Positions 8,296 through 15,986 of a stretch of 40,507 bases of DNA are shown here, piece by piece. The stretch is from positions 1 to 40,507 of the forward strand of contig JBCBGC010000071.1 in assembly GCA_038527215.1 (NCBI GenBank), given 5' to 3'. The first letter of the stretch is position 1, and each line of letters starts with the position of its first letter. This DNA is from JAWPMV01 sp038527215 (GTDB lineage Bacteria > Bacteroidota > Bacteroidia > J057). The translations under genes and the position numbers were made by a program. The notes beneath the pieces are model-generated. The model had not been told where the DNA came from, searched no databases, and worked only from the letters and a program-made list of their open reading frames with translations.

Positions 8296-8653
8296 TTGAG
8301 CAAGGTTTGCAGTTAATGTGAGCACAATTCCCTGGTTCTCCGGCAAAAGCGAACTTATTTACCTTATATTATGGGGTGAGAACACACTGTCAGGTATTTA
8401 CCTGAACCACATTTTTGGAATTGAAATACCCTTTATCTGACAATATGAGGATTGGAACATCCGATCAGCATATGGCGTGGGCTGTAGTAAAGAAATGAAA
8501 AATGGTTCAAATCGCCAAAATTATCATAATTTCGGCTTATTTGAAATGTCGGATTAATTGGGCTAGGCGCTCTTTTTCATTACCTTTTCCTTGTTGGCAA
8601 AAACCCTTTGAGAAGATCTCTTTACAGAACAGAAACCTACCCGCCTCTACCCC
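8296..8653. other. AT-rich intergenic region upstream of the lone ATPase
   Basis: About 360 bp of AT-rich sequence without a credible gene. It holds two inverted repeats: TCAGGTA-TT-TACCTGA at 8390-8405 and AAATTAT-C-ATAATTT at 8518-8532. A short plus-strand open frame (8502-8702) has no ribosome site and runs into the 3' end of the next gene, so I do not call it. Confidence 0.45.
8390..8405. promoter_or_regulatory. Perfect inverted repeat, possible operator of the ATPase gene
   Basis: Seven-base arms TCAGGTA and TACCTGA flank a 2-bp centre. The site lies 95 bp upstream of the ATPase ATG on its own strand, a plausible place for a dimeric repressor. No cognate regulator is encoded next to it. 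Confidence 0.35.
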
Positions 8654-9115
8654 TTATTTCCGGTATTTCTTCAGTAAGCTTCTACTTCTTCCCTGTACCT
8701 GATTCTGCAAAAAGGGCGTCCAGCCCAAAAGTAATCCCGGTAATCCCAGGGCTTGCCGACTCCAGCGCCACATATTGAACTGGTCAGTATGTCGGATGAT
8801 TTTTCCGTCCTGGAACTGGAAAGAGGCCTGAATACGGTTGTGGACAGGTCTTTTTTTCGGACCAAATACATAGGTTGCCTCCCATTTGGCTTGTCCCTGA
8901 TCACCATTCCCATGTACGTCGCTAAAACTAACGTTGAGGCTAGCGCCCCCTCTTTCGATGAGCATACGCCACATGTCTTTGGCTTGCTCGCCCTTTAGCT
9001 CCCCAAATCCCGGATCACGAAATACCACTTCGTCGTGGTAGTGGGCAACCATATCTTCAGCCCTTTTTTCCGCAAAGGCCTGGTAGAATTGCTGGATGAT
9101 TTGTTCGGGTTGCAT
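8654..9115 (-). CDS. NTF2-like / SnoaL-like protein
   Basis: The 153-aa protein has the cone-shaped NTF2-like fold signature: an N-terminal helix (IIQQFYQAFAEKRAEDMVAHYHDEVVFRDPGFGEL), a helix with DMWRMLIERG, and strands AKWEATYVFG and NRIQASFQFQDGKIIRHTDQFNMWRW. The family includes polyketide cyclases, ketosteroid isomerases and many proteins of unknown substrate. The ending (GLLLGWTPFLQNQVQGRSRSLLKKYRK) is basic and typical of the short SnoaL-like proteins in Bacteroidota. The ATG is 3 bp after the stop of the SGNH hydrolase, so the two form an operon. The substrate is unknown. Confidence 0.82.
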   Translation of the reverse strand: MQPEQIIQQFYQAFAEKRAEDMVAHYHDEVVFRDPGFGELKGEQAKDMWRMLIERGGASLNVSFSDVHGNGDQGQAKWEATYVFGPKKRPVHNRIQASFQFQDGKIIRHTDQFNMWRWSRQALGLPGLLLGWTPFLQNQVQGRSRSLLKKYRK

Positions 9116-9118
9116 GGG

Positions 9119-9826
9119 TTATTTTTTTCGGAGGGTGGATTGAATGGCGGAATTGACCAGACTGGCCATGATTTCGTAAGCGGTTTGGTTCGGATGAACC
9201 AAGTCTTGCGCCGTGGTATAATCGGGTACTTTTAACCCTCCTTGATCGTCCACCAGGGCGGAATAATAGTCTACATAGGAGAGTCCGTTTTTCTGCGCAT
9301 AGGCTTTGATCATTTGGTTTAACCTGGGGATGATTTCTACGGGCGCTACTTCGGGTTTCCAGGGAAATTTGATGGCGGGCAGGACCGAACAAAGGATTAC
9401 TTTACAGCCACGAAAGCGCGCCATTTCCGTCATGGATTCAATATTTTCCATAATCATTTCCAGGGGCACCGGGCCACTGTTTTGGGCCAGATCATTGGTG
9501 CCAGCCAGGATGACCACCACGGCTGGGTTCAAGTCCAGCACATCTCGGCGGAAGCGCAGCAGCATTTGATGGGTGACTTGCCCGCTGATGCCACGATTGA
9601 TATAATTGGGCGGTTCCCAAAAGTCAGCCTGCCGACTGGACCAGGCTTCGGTGATGGAGTTCCCCATAAAGACCACCCGGTTGCCGGGATTCGGTTGAGC
9701 CATTACGCGCTGGTTGTCCGCTTTGAAGCGATCAAAGTTGGCGTATTCGTAAACGAGGGGGCTTTGTCCAAGGGCCATTTTTCCGCTGATCAGAAAACAC
9801 AGCCATAAGAAGCAAAATTGACGCAT
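9119..9826 (-). CDS. Exported SGNH/GDSL-family hydrolase
   Basis: The 235-aa protein has a signal peptide (cleavage near KMALGQS), so it acts outside the cytoplasm. All four SGNH blocks are present: the serine block VFMGNSITEAW, the glycine block GISGQVTHQM, the asparagine block ILAGTNDLAQN, and the catalytic Asp/His block DLVHPNQTAYEIM. Such enzymes hydrolyse esters, often acetyl groups on polysaccharides or acyl chains on lipids. The exact substrate cannot be read from the sequence. It is the first gene of a two-gene operon with the NTF2-like protein, 3 bp downstream, and is divergent from the serine hydrolase at 9903. Confidence 0.92.
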   Translation of the reverse strand: MRQFCFLWLCFLISGKMALGQSPLVYEYANFDRFKADNQRVMAQPNPGNRVVFMGNSITEAWSSRQADFWEPPNYINRGISGQVTHQMLLRFRRDVLDLNPAVVVILAGTNDLAQNSGPVPLEMIMENIESMTEMARFRGCKVILCSVLPAIKFPWKPEVAPVEIIPRLNQMIKAYAQKNGLSYVDYYSALVDDQGGLKVPDYTTAQDLVHPNQTAYEIMASLVNSAIQSTLRKK

Positions 9827-9902
9827 AAGAGTAGGAGTCGTAGTGGCTTAATATACAGATTTATCGGTACCTTAATGGGCTAAACTATCATTCAATATCC
9901 TC

Positions 9903-10991
9903 ATGTTCCGTTTTTTTCGCCTGCTTTGCTGGACCGCTTTTGGGTTCCCTTATGTTTTGGTAGCTCAGCCTTCTTCGGATGCGGCCTTTTCAGATGAAGC
10001 GCCTCTCCAACTAATCAGAGAACAATGTGAAGTCTTCCCGGAAGGTACGCAGTTAGCCATGGCTTTCCTGAACGAAGGGAAAGTCCACTTTATGGGGTTT
10101 CAGCGGATGGGGGATAGCCTGGTAGAAATAGACAATCGTACCGCTGTATTCGAAGTGGGCTCTATCACCAAAGTCTTTACGTCTACCTTGCTCGCTCAGG
10201 CAGTAGGAGCCGAACAAGTCCAACTTGATCAGGATATTCGGACCTTAGGCCTGGAAAAGCTGTGGGTAAAGGATAGCATTTCCCTTTTGAATCTGGCGAA
10301 TCATTCCTCAGGCCTACCCCGTATGCCCAGTGATATTTTCCTCACCCCCAATATCGACCACCAGAACCCCTTTAAGGGTTACACTGGTGAAATCCTGGAG
10401 GCATACCTGGCTGAAAAAGTCCATTTAGATCATCCACCTGGAGAGCAGTATGCCTATTCTAACCTGGGAGCCGGACTTCTGGGATATTTACTGGCGAAAC
10501 AAGCGGATATGAACTATCCGGAGCTTCTTCAGCGACAAATCTTCGATCCCATTGGGATGAAGAATTCCGGATGCGAGCGGGCGGACTTTCCTGATCAAGT
10601 GGTTCCTGCCCTGGGGGTTACTGGAGATACGGTTCCGCACTGGGATTGGCAAAGTTTAGCAGGGGCTGGGGTGATCCTTTCCACGGTGGAGGACTTAGGC
10701 AAGTTTGTCAAGCAGCATTTTGAGCAGGAAGATGCTGCCCTGAACCTCACCCGGGAACCGACTCTCCGGGTGAGCCCCAAACTCAATATCGGGCTGGGCT
10801 GGCACATTATTCGGGGAAAAGATAACCGGGAAGTGCACTGGCACAATGGCGGTACGGCAGGTTTTTCTTCCCATCTGTCGATGGACATGGAAACCGAGCA
10901 AGCCGTGATCATTTTGTCCAATGTATCCGCCTATCATCCCAAAATGAGGCGCATAGACCAGATGGGATTCCGCCTGCTCAAGCGACTCTAA
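9903..10991 (+). CDS. Exported serine hydrolase, class C beta-lactamase fold
   Basis: The 362-aa protein carries a signal peptide (cleavage near VLVAQPS). The penicillin-binding-protein/AmpC fold motifs are complete: S87-I-T-K90 (nucleophile and general base), Y185-S-N187 and H314-N-G-G. In Bacteroidota such proteins are usually esterases, D-aminopeptidases or peptidoglycan hydrolases rather than true beta-lactamases, and the HNGG form (instead of KTG) supports that. The end RRIDQMGFRLLKRL shows no sorting module. The next gene, a ClbS-like protein, starts 4 bp after its stop, so they are co-transcribed. Confidence 0.9.
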   Translation: MFRFFRLLCWTAFGFPYVLVAQPSSDAAFSDEAPLQLIREQCEVFPEGTQLAMAFLNEGKVHFMGFQRMGDSLVEIDNRTAVFEVGSITKVFTSTLLAQAVGAEQVQLDQDIRTLGLEKLWVKDSISLLNLANHSSGLPRMPSDIFLTPNIDHQNPFKGYTGEILEAYLAEKVHLDHPPGEQYAYSNLGAGLLGYLLAKQADMNYPELLQRQIFDPIGMKNSGCERADFPDQVVPALGVTGDTVPHWDWQSLAGAGVILSTVEDLGKFVKQHFEQEDAALNLTREPTLRVSPKLNIGLGWHIIRGKDNREVHWHNGGTAGFSSHLSMDMETEQAVIILSNVSAYHPKMRRIDQMGFRLLKRL

Positions 10992-10995
10992 GCCC

Positions 10996-11502
10996 ATGCC
11001 CAAGCCTACCAACAAAACGGAATTGCTCCAGGCCAGTGAGCGGGAGTTTGAGAAGCTGCTGAAGCAGGTGGAAGACTTGTCCGCTGAAGCGCAGCTGGCG
11101 GCTTTTCCCGATACTTATCTCAATCGAAATGTTCGGGATGTGCTGGCGCATTTGCATCATTGGCATAAGCTCTTTTTGGGTTGGTATGAGGTAGGCAAAA
11201 GGGGCGAAAAACCGGCCATGCCCGCCGAAGGCTATACCTGGAAGGACAATGCCCGCCTCAATCTTTGGATCAGGGATCAGTATGCGGATTATGAGCTTTC
11301 TCGGGTCCAGGCCTTATTGAAAGAGACTCACCATCAGGTGATGGCTTTGATTGAAGCAGAAGCGGCAGAAACCCTTTTTGTCAAAAAACACCTTCCCTGG
11401 ACCGGCAGTACCTCGCTAGGAGCTTATTTGATTTCCAGTACTGCCAGTCATTACGTCTGGGCCCAAAAACTGATCAAAAAGGCGCTGAAGGAATGGGCAT
11501 AA
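10996..11502 (+). CDS. ClbS/DfsB-family four-helix bundle protein
   Basis: The 168-aa protein fits the ClbS/DfsB (DUF1706) family. It starts MPKPTNKTELLQASEREFEKLLKQVE, then NRNVRDVLAHLHHWHKLFLGWYE, KARLNLWIRD-like and the C-terminal TGSTSLGAYLISSTASHYVWAQKLIKKA. ClbS protects colibactin producers by opening the genotoxin's cyclopropane; DfsB is a damage-inducible relative with a DinB-like fold. No colibactin-type synthase is in the window, so a general stress or small-molecule detoxification role is more likely. The histidines H55/H56/H58 lie in the region that forms the active site in DinB-like folds. It is coupled to the serine hydrolase upstream. Confidence 0.85.
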   Translation: MPKPTNKTELLQASEREFEKLLKQVEDLSAEAQLAAFPDTYLNRNVRDVLAHLHHWHKLFLGWYEVGKRGEKPAMPAEGYTWKDNARLNLWIRDQYADYELSRVQALLKETHHQVMALIEAEAAETLFVKKHLPWTGSTSLGAYLISSTASHYVWAQKLIKKALKEWA

Positions 11503-11692
11503 AACAGTTTGCTTCCCCAAAGGCTATCTGGTGAGGAAGCAGAAAGGAGCTAGATGGCGAGGCCTGTTGGGAGTAGCGGTTTTCTCTGCTGAAAGTAGGT
11601 TCGTATCACCAACCTGCCTGGCAGCGTTCAATATCACTTTGTACAAATCGTTCTAGATAAGTCGTATGATTAGTCCTGATTCTCCCCTACCT

Positions 11693-12592
11693 ATGAAAGT
11701 CTCCATCTTTTCTTGTTGCGTGTTTCATCTGCTCCTGTTGGGGAGTTTTCTTTCAGCTTGTGGACAAGCTTCTTCTTCTGCCGCAGCCGATTCCACAGAC
11801 TTTGCAGATACCGTAGCCATTCCTACGGTTGCCTGGCAGGCTATCGCAGAGGAGGGACTTACCTTGAGAAGCCGTATCCAGGTTCCCCCCGGAGCGGTCC
11901 GGGATAGTTTTCCGCCTGACCATTTTGGGCATTTCCTCCAAGAACTTCCTTTGAAAGCCCACGGCAGTCCGGTACACTATTACAACGGAGGAGAAAAACC
12001 GAACTACGGGGTATATGATGCGGTGATTGATTTACCGATCGGGAACAAAGACCTGCACCAGTGTGCAGATGCCGTGATGCGGCTGCGGGCGGATTATCTA
12101 TACAGCCAGGGCCGCTACCAGGATATTCATTTTCATTTTACCAACGGCTTTGACGTGCATTATAGCGAGTGGCGAAAAGGCAAGCGGATGGTGGTGCAAG
12201 GCAATCGTACCTATTGGCGACAGACCTCCCGAGCTTCTACTAGTTCGGAAAGCTACTGGCAATATTTGGAACTCATTTTTATGTACGCGGGTACGCTGTC
12301 TCTGAGTAAGGAAATGCGCGCCATTTCTGTGGCAGAACTGGAAATCGGAGATGTCTTCGTGCAGGGGGGATCGCCTGGGCATGCGGTCATCGTCGTAGAC
12401 GTAGCTCGGAATCCTTCCACTGGAAAGCGATTTTTTCTCCTCGCCCAAAGTTATATGCCCGCCCAGGAACTCCAACTGCTAAAAAATCCTTCAAATTCCG
12501 ACCTGAGTCCCTGGTATGAGGCCGATTTCGGGGAGGTGCTGGAAACGCCAGAGTGGCGTTTTTATGCCCGGGATTTGAAGCGGTGGGAGTAA
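11693..12592 (+). CDS. DUF4846 lipoprotein
   Basis: I use the ATG at 11693 (299 aa) because MKVSIFSCC begins a normal lipoprotein signal with lipobox LSAC (Cys23). An ATG 27 bp upstream (11666) would add MISPDSPLP. The body matches DUF4846: VPPGAVRDSFPPDHFGHFLQ, LPLKAHGSPVHYYNGGEKPN, YDAVIDLPIGNKDLHQCADA, then RLRADYLYSQGRYQDIHFHF. A late segment, VQGGSPGHAVIVVDVA, contains the family's G.PGHA motif. The family has no known reaction. Being a lipoprotein, it sits on an envelope membrane. A TCACTTTG near-match to the -7 consensus lies about 25 nt before the first ATG, at 11636-11643. Confidence 0.8.
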   Translation: MKVSIFSCCVFHLLLLGSFLSACGQASSSAAADSTDFADTVAIPTVAWQAIAEEGLTLRSRIQVPPGAVRDSFPPDHFGHFLQELPLKAHGSPVHYYNGGEKPNYGVYDAVIDLPIGNKDLHQCADAVMRLRADYLYSQGRYQDIHFHFTNGFDVHYSEWRKGKRMVVQGNRTYWRQTSRASTSSESYWQYLELIFMYAGTLSLSKEMRAISVAELEIGDVFVQGGSPGHAVIVVDVARNPSTGKRFFLLAQSYMPAQELQLLKNPSNSDLSPWYEADFGEVLETPEWRFYARDLKRWE

Positions 12593-12692
12593 TGAGAGGG
12601 TTTGAGAGGAGCTCAGCTGCATCATGAAGGAACTGGGCAGCTAACTTCCTGTTTTTGTATATTCGTACAGAAGGCAGAGGATCATCAAAGCC

Positions 12693-12926
12693 ATGGTAGA
12701 TTATTCAACAATTATTGAAGTGGATCCTGAAGTAATGATGGGAAAACCTGTTATTAAGGGGACGCGCATTACTGTCGACATGATCCTTGAGGAACTTGCA
12801 GCAGGAGTTTCATTGCCCGAACTCGTCCAGGCCCATCCCCGCCTCACCCTGGAAGGGGCTTATGCTGCACTCGCCTTCGCTGCTGATGCCATAAAAGGTG
12901 TGAAGTCCTACCCCATTTCTGGATGA
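12693..12926 (+). CDS. DUF433 protein, antitoxin-like
   Basis: The 77-aa protein is a full-length DUF433 domain: DPEVMMGKPVIKGTRITVDMILEELAAGVSLPELVQAHPRLTLEGAYAALAFAAD. The domain is a small helix-turn-helix-like fold. It typically precedes a DUF5615 PIN-like protein and the pair is thought to act as a toxin-antitoxin module. Here the start codon of the partner overlaps this stop (ATGA, 12923-12926), the coupling expected for such a pair, but the partner is broken. This gene is intact. A TGTTTTTG near-match to the -7 box lies about 40 nt before the ATG. Confidence 0.88.
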   Translation: MVDYSTIIEVDPEVMMGKPVIKGTRITVDMILEELAAGVSLPELVQAHPRLTLEGAYAALAFAADAIKGVKSYPISG

Positions 12927-13085
12927 AATTTTTGGTAGATGAAGGGGTTGAAGGGTTCTTGGTAACCAATTTCTCAAAAAACAGAGATGGTTCTCCAAGT
13001 GATCAATACGTACCAAGATGAATTGGAAGGTTCCTTTACGGTAATTCAACCCGGGGTAGTCCGAATCAAGAAATTAAGATCATAA
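12923..13085 (+). pseudogene. Remnant of a DUF5615 PIN-like (toxin) gene
   Basis: The ATG at 12923 begins MKFLVDEGVEG, the exact kind of N-terminus found in DUF5615 proteins, but this frame stops at TGA (13016-13018) after 31 codons. The +1 frame then reads QVINTYQDELEGSFTVIQPG and ends VVRIKKLRS with a stop at 13083-13085, the typical C-terminus of the same family. The usual middle of about 60-70 residues, with the other acidic residues of the PIN-like site, is missing. One internal deletion with a frameshift explains both ends. The product cannot be an active PIN-like nuclease. The upstream DUF433 gene is intact. Confidence 0.82.
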
Positions 13086-13165
13086 GCTGGGGGTTCTAAT
13101 CTAATCCTGGTTATGGGAAGTTCAACTCTCCAATCAAAAAAGCAAGCCTTAAATAATTCCTCCCC

Positions 13166-13882
13166 ATGAACCTCCTCGCCTGGAATTGTAATATGGCTTT
13201 CCGGAAAAAATGGCCAGCCCTAAACGCTTTCCCAGCAGATATCATGGTGATCTCGGAATGTGAGCGCGCGGATAAGTTTTCCGAAAAGCAGCGCATTCCC
13301 GGCTGTGAGGATTTTGTGTGGATTGGAAAAAGTGAGCATAAAGGCCTGGGGGTGATGTCCTTCCACGGCTATCGCCTGGAGATTTGTTCCTTTTACTCAG
13401 ATGAATACGAATACGTTCTGCCATTGTGGGTAGAAAAAGGGGGGCACCGTTTTTTGTTGTTCGCCATCTGGGCCATGCCGCATCCCCAAAGCAATCTCCG
13501 GAGCTACGTCGGCCAAATCTGGGCAGCGCTCACCCATTACCAGCAACATATGCAGGGCCCGATCCTCTTAGCCGGGGACTTCAATAGTCACCCCATGTGG
13601 GATGGAAGCCGGAAAGTGGGGCACCATACGGATGTGGCACAATTTCTGGGCGAAAGAGGTATTCATAGCCTTTACCATCATCACACGGGAGAGGCAGCTG
13701 GGGCAGAATCTCAGCCCACACTTTACCTGTTGAAGCAAATGGCCAAACCCTATCATCTGGATTACTGTTTTGCTTCTCAATCCTTGATAGGACCGGAAAC
13801 GCGCCTGCAAGTGGGTGCCTATGCTGACTGGATCACCTGGAGTGATCACATGCCCCTTTGGGTGGAAAACCTGGCTTGTTGA
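13166..13882 (+). CDS. Endonuclease/exonuclease/phosphatase (EEP) family protein
   Basis: The 238-aa protein has the EEP fold motifs: MNLLAWNCNMAF at the N-terminus (catalytic Asn), IMVISECERAD (metal-binding Glu), LLAGDFNSHPMWD (catalytic Asp and Asn) and WSDHMPLWV (catalytic Asp-His). The superfamily includes DNase I, ExoIII and sphingomyelinases, all cleaving phosphoesters with Mg2+. No signal peptide is seen, so it is probably cytoplasmic. It is the first gene of a three-gene plus-strand run; the methyltransferase follows after 21 bp. The substrate cannot be fixed from sequence. Confidence 0.87.
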   Translation: MNLLAWNCNMAFRKKWPALNAFPADIMVISECERADKFSEKQRIPGCEDFVWIGKSEHKGLGVMSFHGYRLEICSFYSDEYEYVLPLWVEKGGHRFLLFAIWAMPHPQSNLRSYVGQIWAALTHYQQHMQGPILLAGDFNSHPMWDGSRKVGHHTDVAQFLGERGIHSLYHHHTGEAAGAESQPTLYLLKQMAKPYHLDYCFASQSLIGPETRLQVGAYADWITWSDHMPLWVENLAC

Positions 13883-13903
13883 AAAAATGGCTACTTTCCT
13901 ATC

Positions 13904-14410
13904 ATGCACGAAAACCACCAACTGGAGCAATACTTTTTTGATGAAGAAACCCTGGCCTTTCTGGCCCGGCAGGCCGCTCAATTTAAGAAGCCTTGTTTTC
14001 TGTGTGCGCCTCTGTTAGGGCAGTATTACCAGGAGCATTATGGGGCATGCTATATCCTGGACATTGATGATCGTTTTGCGCACTTGCCGGGCTTTATTCA
14101 GTATGATATTTACCGGCCAGAGGCCCTGCAATTAGATTTCGATCTGCTATTTTGTGATCCGCCTTTTTTCAATGTCTCCCTGTCCCAACTCTTTAAGGCC
14201 ATGCGGCTGCTATGCCAGTTTGATTTTCAAAAGGAAGTGGTTTTATGCTACTTGAAACGCAGAGAACGCGCCATCACCGGGGCTTTTCATCTCTTTAGCT
14301 TGGAGGCCACCGATTATTTTCCTACCTATCAAACTTTGGTAAAAAAAGAAAAGAACCATATTTGTCTTTATACCAACGGAACCTATTTAGCCGAACCTCC
14401 TTCTGAATAA
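13904..14410 (+). CDS. EFM5/EEF1AKMT1-like methyltransferase (N6-adenine-Mlase family)
   Basis: The 168-aa protein resembles the PF10237-type family best known from eukaryotes (yeast EFM5, human EEF1AKMT1). It shows an F-DEET-LAFLARQA opening (QYFFDEETLAFL), an acidic strand YGACYILDIDDRFAHLPGFIQYDIY, the catalytic DPPFF at 85-89 after FDLLFC, a strand VVLCYL, and the ending NHICLYTN. The (D/N)PP(Y/F) motif is shared by N6-adenine and lysine/glutamine methyltransferases. The eukaryotic proteins methylate a lysine in eEF1A. The bacterial substrate is unknown; a translation factor or a nucleic acid are both possible. It is followed after 3 bp by a conserved-looking unknown gene, which suggests a shared role. 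Confidence 0.7.
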   Translation: MHENHQLEQYFFDEETLAFLARQAAQFKKPCFLCAPLLGQYYQEHYGACYILDIDDRFAHLPGFIQYDIYRPEALQLDFDLLFCDPPFFNVSLSQLFKAMRLLCQFDFQKEVVLCYLKRRERAITGAFHLFSLEATDYFPTYQTLVKKEKNHICLYTNGTYLAEPPSE

Positions 14411-14413
14411 TAT

Positions 14414-15025
14414 ATGCCTAGACGTAGAAAAAGATTTAAAAACAGCAAGCGGGCCATCTGGCAAGAACTCAGTAAGCAACTGGGCGCAGATTACTTTCAG
14501 GGAAAATGGACTAAGCCTGATCGGGTGGAAGCCTACGTAGGGGAGTGGGTGGTAACCATGGATACCTACACGGTAGATAAAGTGGTGTTTACTCGGTTGA
14601 GAGCTCCCTATGTCAACTGGGATGACTTTCGCTTCAAAATATTCAGGAGCCAGTTTTATCACCGGATCGGCAAAAAATTCGGCATGCAGGATGTGATCGT
14701 CGGCTACCCGGAATTTGACGATGCCTTTATTATTCAAGGCAATGACGAGCGTAAGTTAAAGGCCTTTTTCTCCCATCCGGAAATTCGGGAGATCATCAGC
14801 TATCAGCCTTCTATCAACCTGGAAATCCGCCCGGACGCCCCCCTTTTTCATAAAAAGTTCCCCGAAGATGTGAATGAGCTGGTGTTTTACGTACCAGGCA
14901 TTATTAAAAACCTTAACCGCCTCTACGACCTGTTTGAGCTTTTTGCCATTGTTTTGGAGCATCTATGCGAAATCGGGACCGCCTATGAAGACGATCCGCA
15001 ATTTGGGTACTACGACAAGCGCTAA
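14414..15025 (+). CDS. Hypothetical protein, third gene of EEP-methyltransferase operon
   Basis: I do not recognise the family of this 203-aa protein. It begins with a very basic tail (MPRRRKRFKNSKRAIW). It then shows what looks like a compact mixed fold: WVVTMDTYTVDKVVFTRLRA, FRFKIFRSQFYHRIGKKFGM, VIVGYPEFDDAFIIQGNDE and a helical C-terminus (IIKNLNRLYDLFELFAIVLEHLCEIG). No signal peptide or membrane helix is predicted by eye. The basic start could bind nucleic acid (inference). Its ATG is 3 bp after the methyltransferase stop, so it is translated from the same message. It converges with the next gene, 2 bp away. Confidence 0.65.
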   Translation: MPRRRKRFKNSKRAIWQELSKQLGADYFQGKWTKPDRVEAYVGEWVVTMDTYTVDKVVFTRLRAPYVNWDDFRFKIFRSQFYHRIGKKFGMQDVIVGYPEFDDAFIIQGNDERKLKAFFSHPEIREIISYQPSINLEIRPDAPLFHKKFPEDVNELVFYVPGIIKNLNRLYDLFELFAIVLEHLCEIGTAYEDDPQFGYYDKR

Positions 15026-15027
15026 GG

Positions 15028-15882
15028 CTAGTGCAGGTAGACTTTTCGACTGTAAGTCTGGCCGTTGAGGGCCGCGCGGAGCAGATATATCCCATTCGAG
15101 TAGCCGGGTTCTCCCCATCTTAGCTGGTAGGTAGCAGGGGTGGCCTCCATCTGTTTTTTGCCCAGCAATTTCCCTTGCAAATCCCACAATTCAAGCTCGA
15201 TGGTACCGCGCTGACCGCCTCCGTTCCATTGAAGGACGATTTCGGTTTGTCCATATGGAACCCAGGCAGAAAAGCCTTGCAGGCTAAGGGCTGCCTCCAT
15301 AGAGGTGGCATTGCCTTGTCCTTCGGAAAAGGTCCAGCTGTCTTTGTAGACATAGTCTCCGCCCCGGTTGCCATTCCCATTCGCAGCGACAAAAGTAGTA
15401 TAGAAACTCACTTCTCCACTGCCACTGTCAGGCGCTTGCCAGAGGAAGGCCCACATGGCTGAATCCTGGGCCGCATAAGCCGTATCGTGGGTAACGTAGT
15501 GGCGGGTAGAATCAAATTTCCATTTGAACTGGGTTCGGGCATCTTCAGCTTCTTTTAGCTGACCAATGGAGCCATTGGTCGTGGCACTAAAGGCCATGCT
15601 CATAAAGCCAAAGTAGCTTTGGCCAGTTTGCTTGACCTTCGGTTGTATGAGATAGGTCTGGCCTGGCACATAACCAGACTCCGGGATGTCAGTAAACAAG
15701 GCGATTTCGCCAGGTCCTGAGCCGAGCAGGAAGTCATTATGACAGTACCCATTGTAGCAGGTGAGGTCGCCCGGCGCTCCGGTTCTCGCAACAGGAGGTC
15801 CATCGGAATAGGAGATAAGGGTGTGGGTCATCCCAACCACCAGACTGGCAAGTAAAATAACAGGCAGGTAATGAATTTTCAT
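15028..15882 (-). CDS. Exported choice-of-anchor protein with T9SS sorting module
   Basis: The 284-aa protein has a signal peptide (MKIHYLPVILLASLVVG). It contains a Reeler-like choice-of-anchor domain, recognised by TGAPGDLTCYNGYCHN, YVPGQTYLIQPKVKQTGQSYFGFM and WAFLWQAPDSGSGEVSFYTTFVAANGNG. The last 80 residues form a type A sorting domain: a strand WNGGGQRGTIELELWDLQGK and the end YLLRAALNGQTYSRKVYLH. It is therefore predicted to cross the outer membrane through the T9SS and be attached or released at the surface. The ligand is unknown. Its stop lies 2 bp from the convergent operon end. Confidence 0.85.
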   Translation of the reverse strand: MKIHYLPVILLASLVVGMTHTLISYSDGPPVARTGAPGDLTCYNGYCHNDFLLGSGPGEIALFTDIPESGYVPGQTYLIQPKVKQTGQSYFGFMSMAFSATTNGSIGQLKEAEDARTQFKWKFDSTRHYVTHDTAYAAQDSAMWAFLWQAPDSGSGEVSFYTTFVAANGNGNRGGDYVYKDSWTFSEGQGNATSMEAALSLQGFSAWVPYGQTEIVLQWNGGGQRGTIELELWDLQGKLLGKKQMEATPATYQLRWGEPGYSNGIYLLRAALNGQTYSRKVYLH

Positions 15883-15986
15883 CTGAGCAAAAAAAGGAGG
15901 CTTTTTCCTACGATTTTTTACAAAAAACGAACATTTGAAGGGTTGACGGAAATAAAATGGCCTCGAATCTTACTTTTCGCACAAGG

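Noticed and set aside
8502..8702. 66-codon plus-strand open frame between the ATPase and NTF2-like genes
   Set aside because: It has no ribosome site or family likeness and runs into the 3' end of a better-supported gene.
9903..10991. True beta-lactamase (antibiotic resistance)
   Set aside because: The third motif is HNGG rather than KTG, and the context is a hydrolase/ClbS-like operon; an esterase or peptidase is more likely.
10996..11502. Colibactin resistance gene with a biosynthetic cluster
   Set aside because: There are no polyketide or peptide synthase genes in the window.
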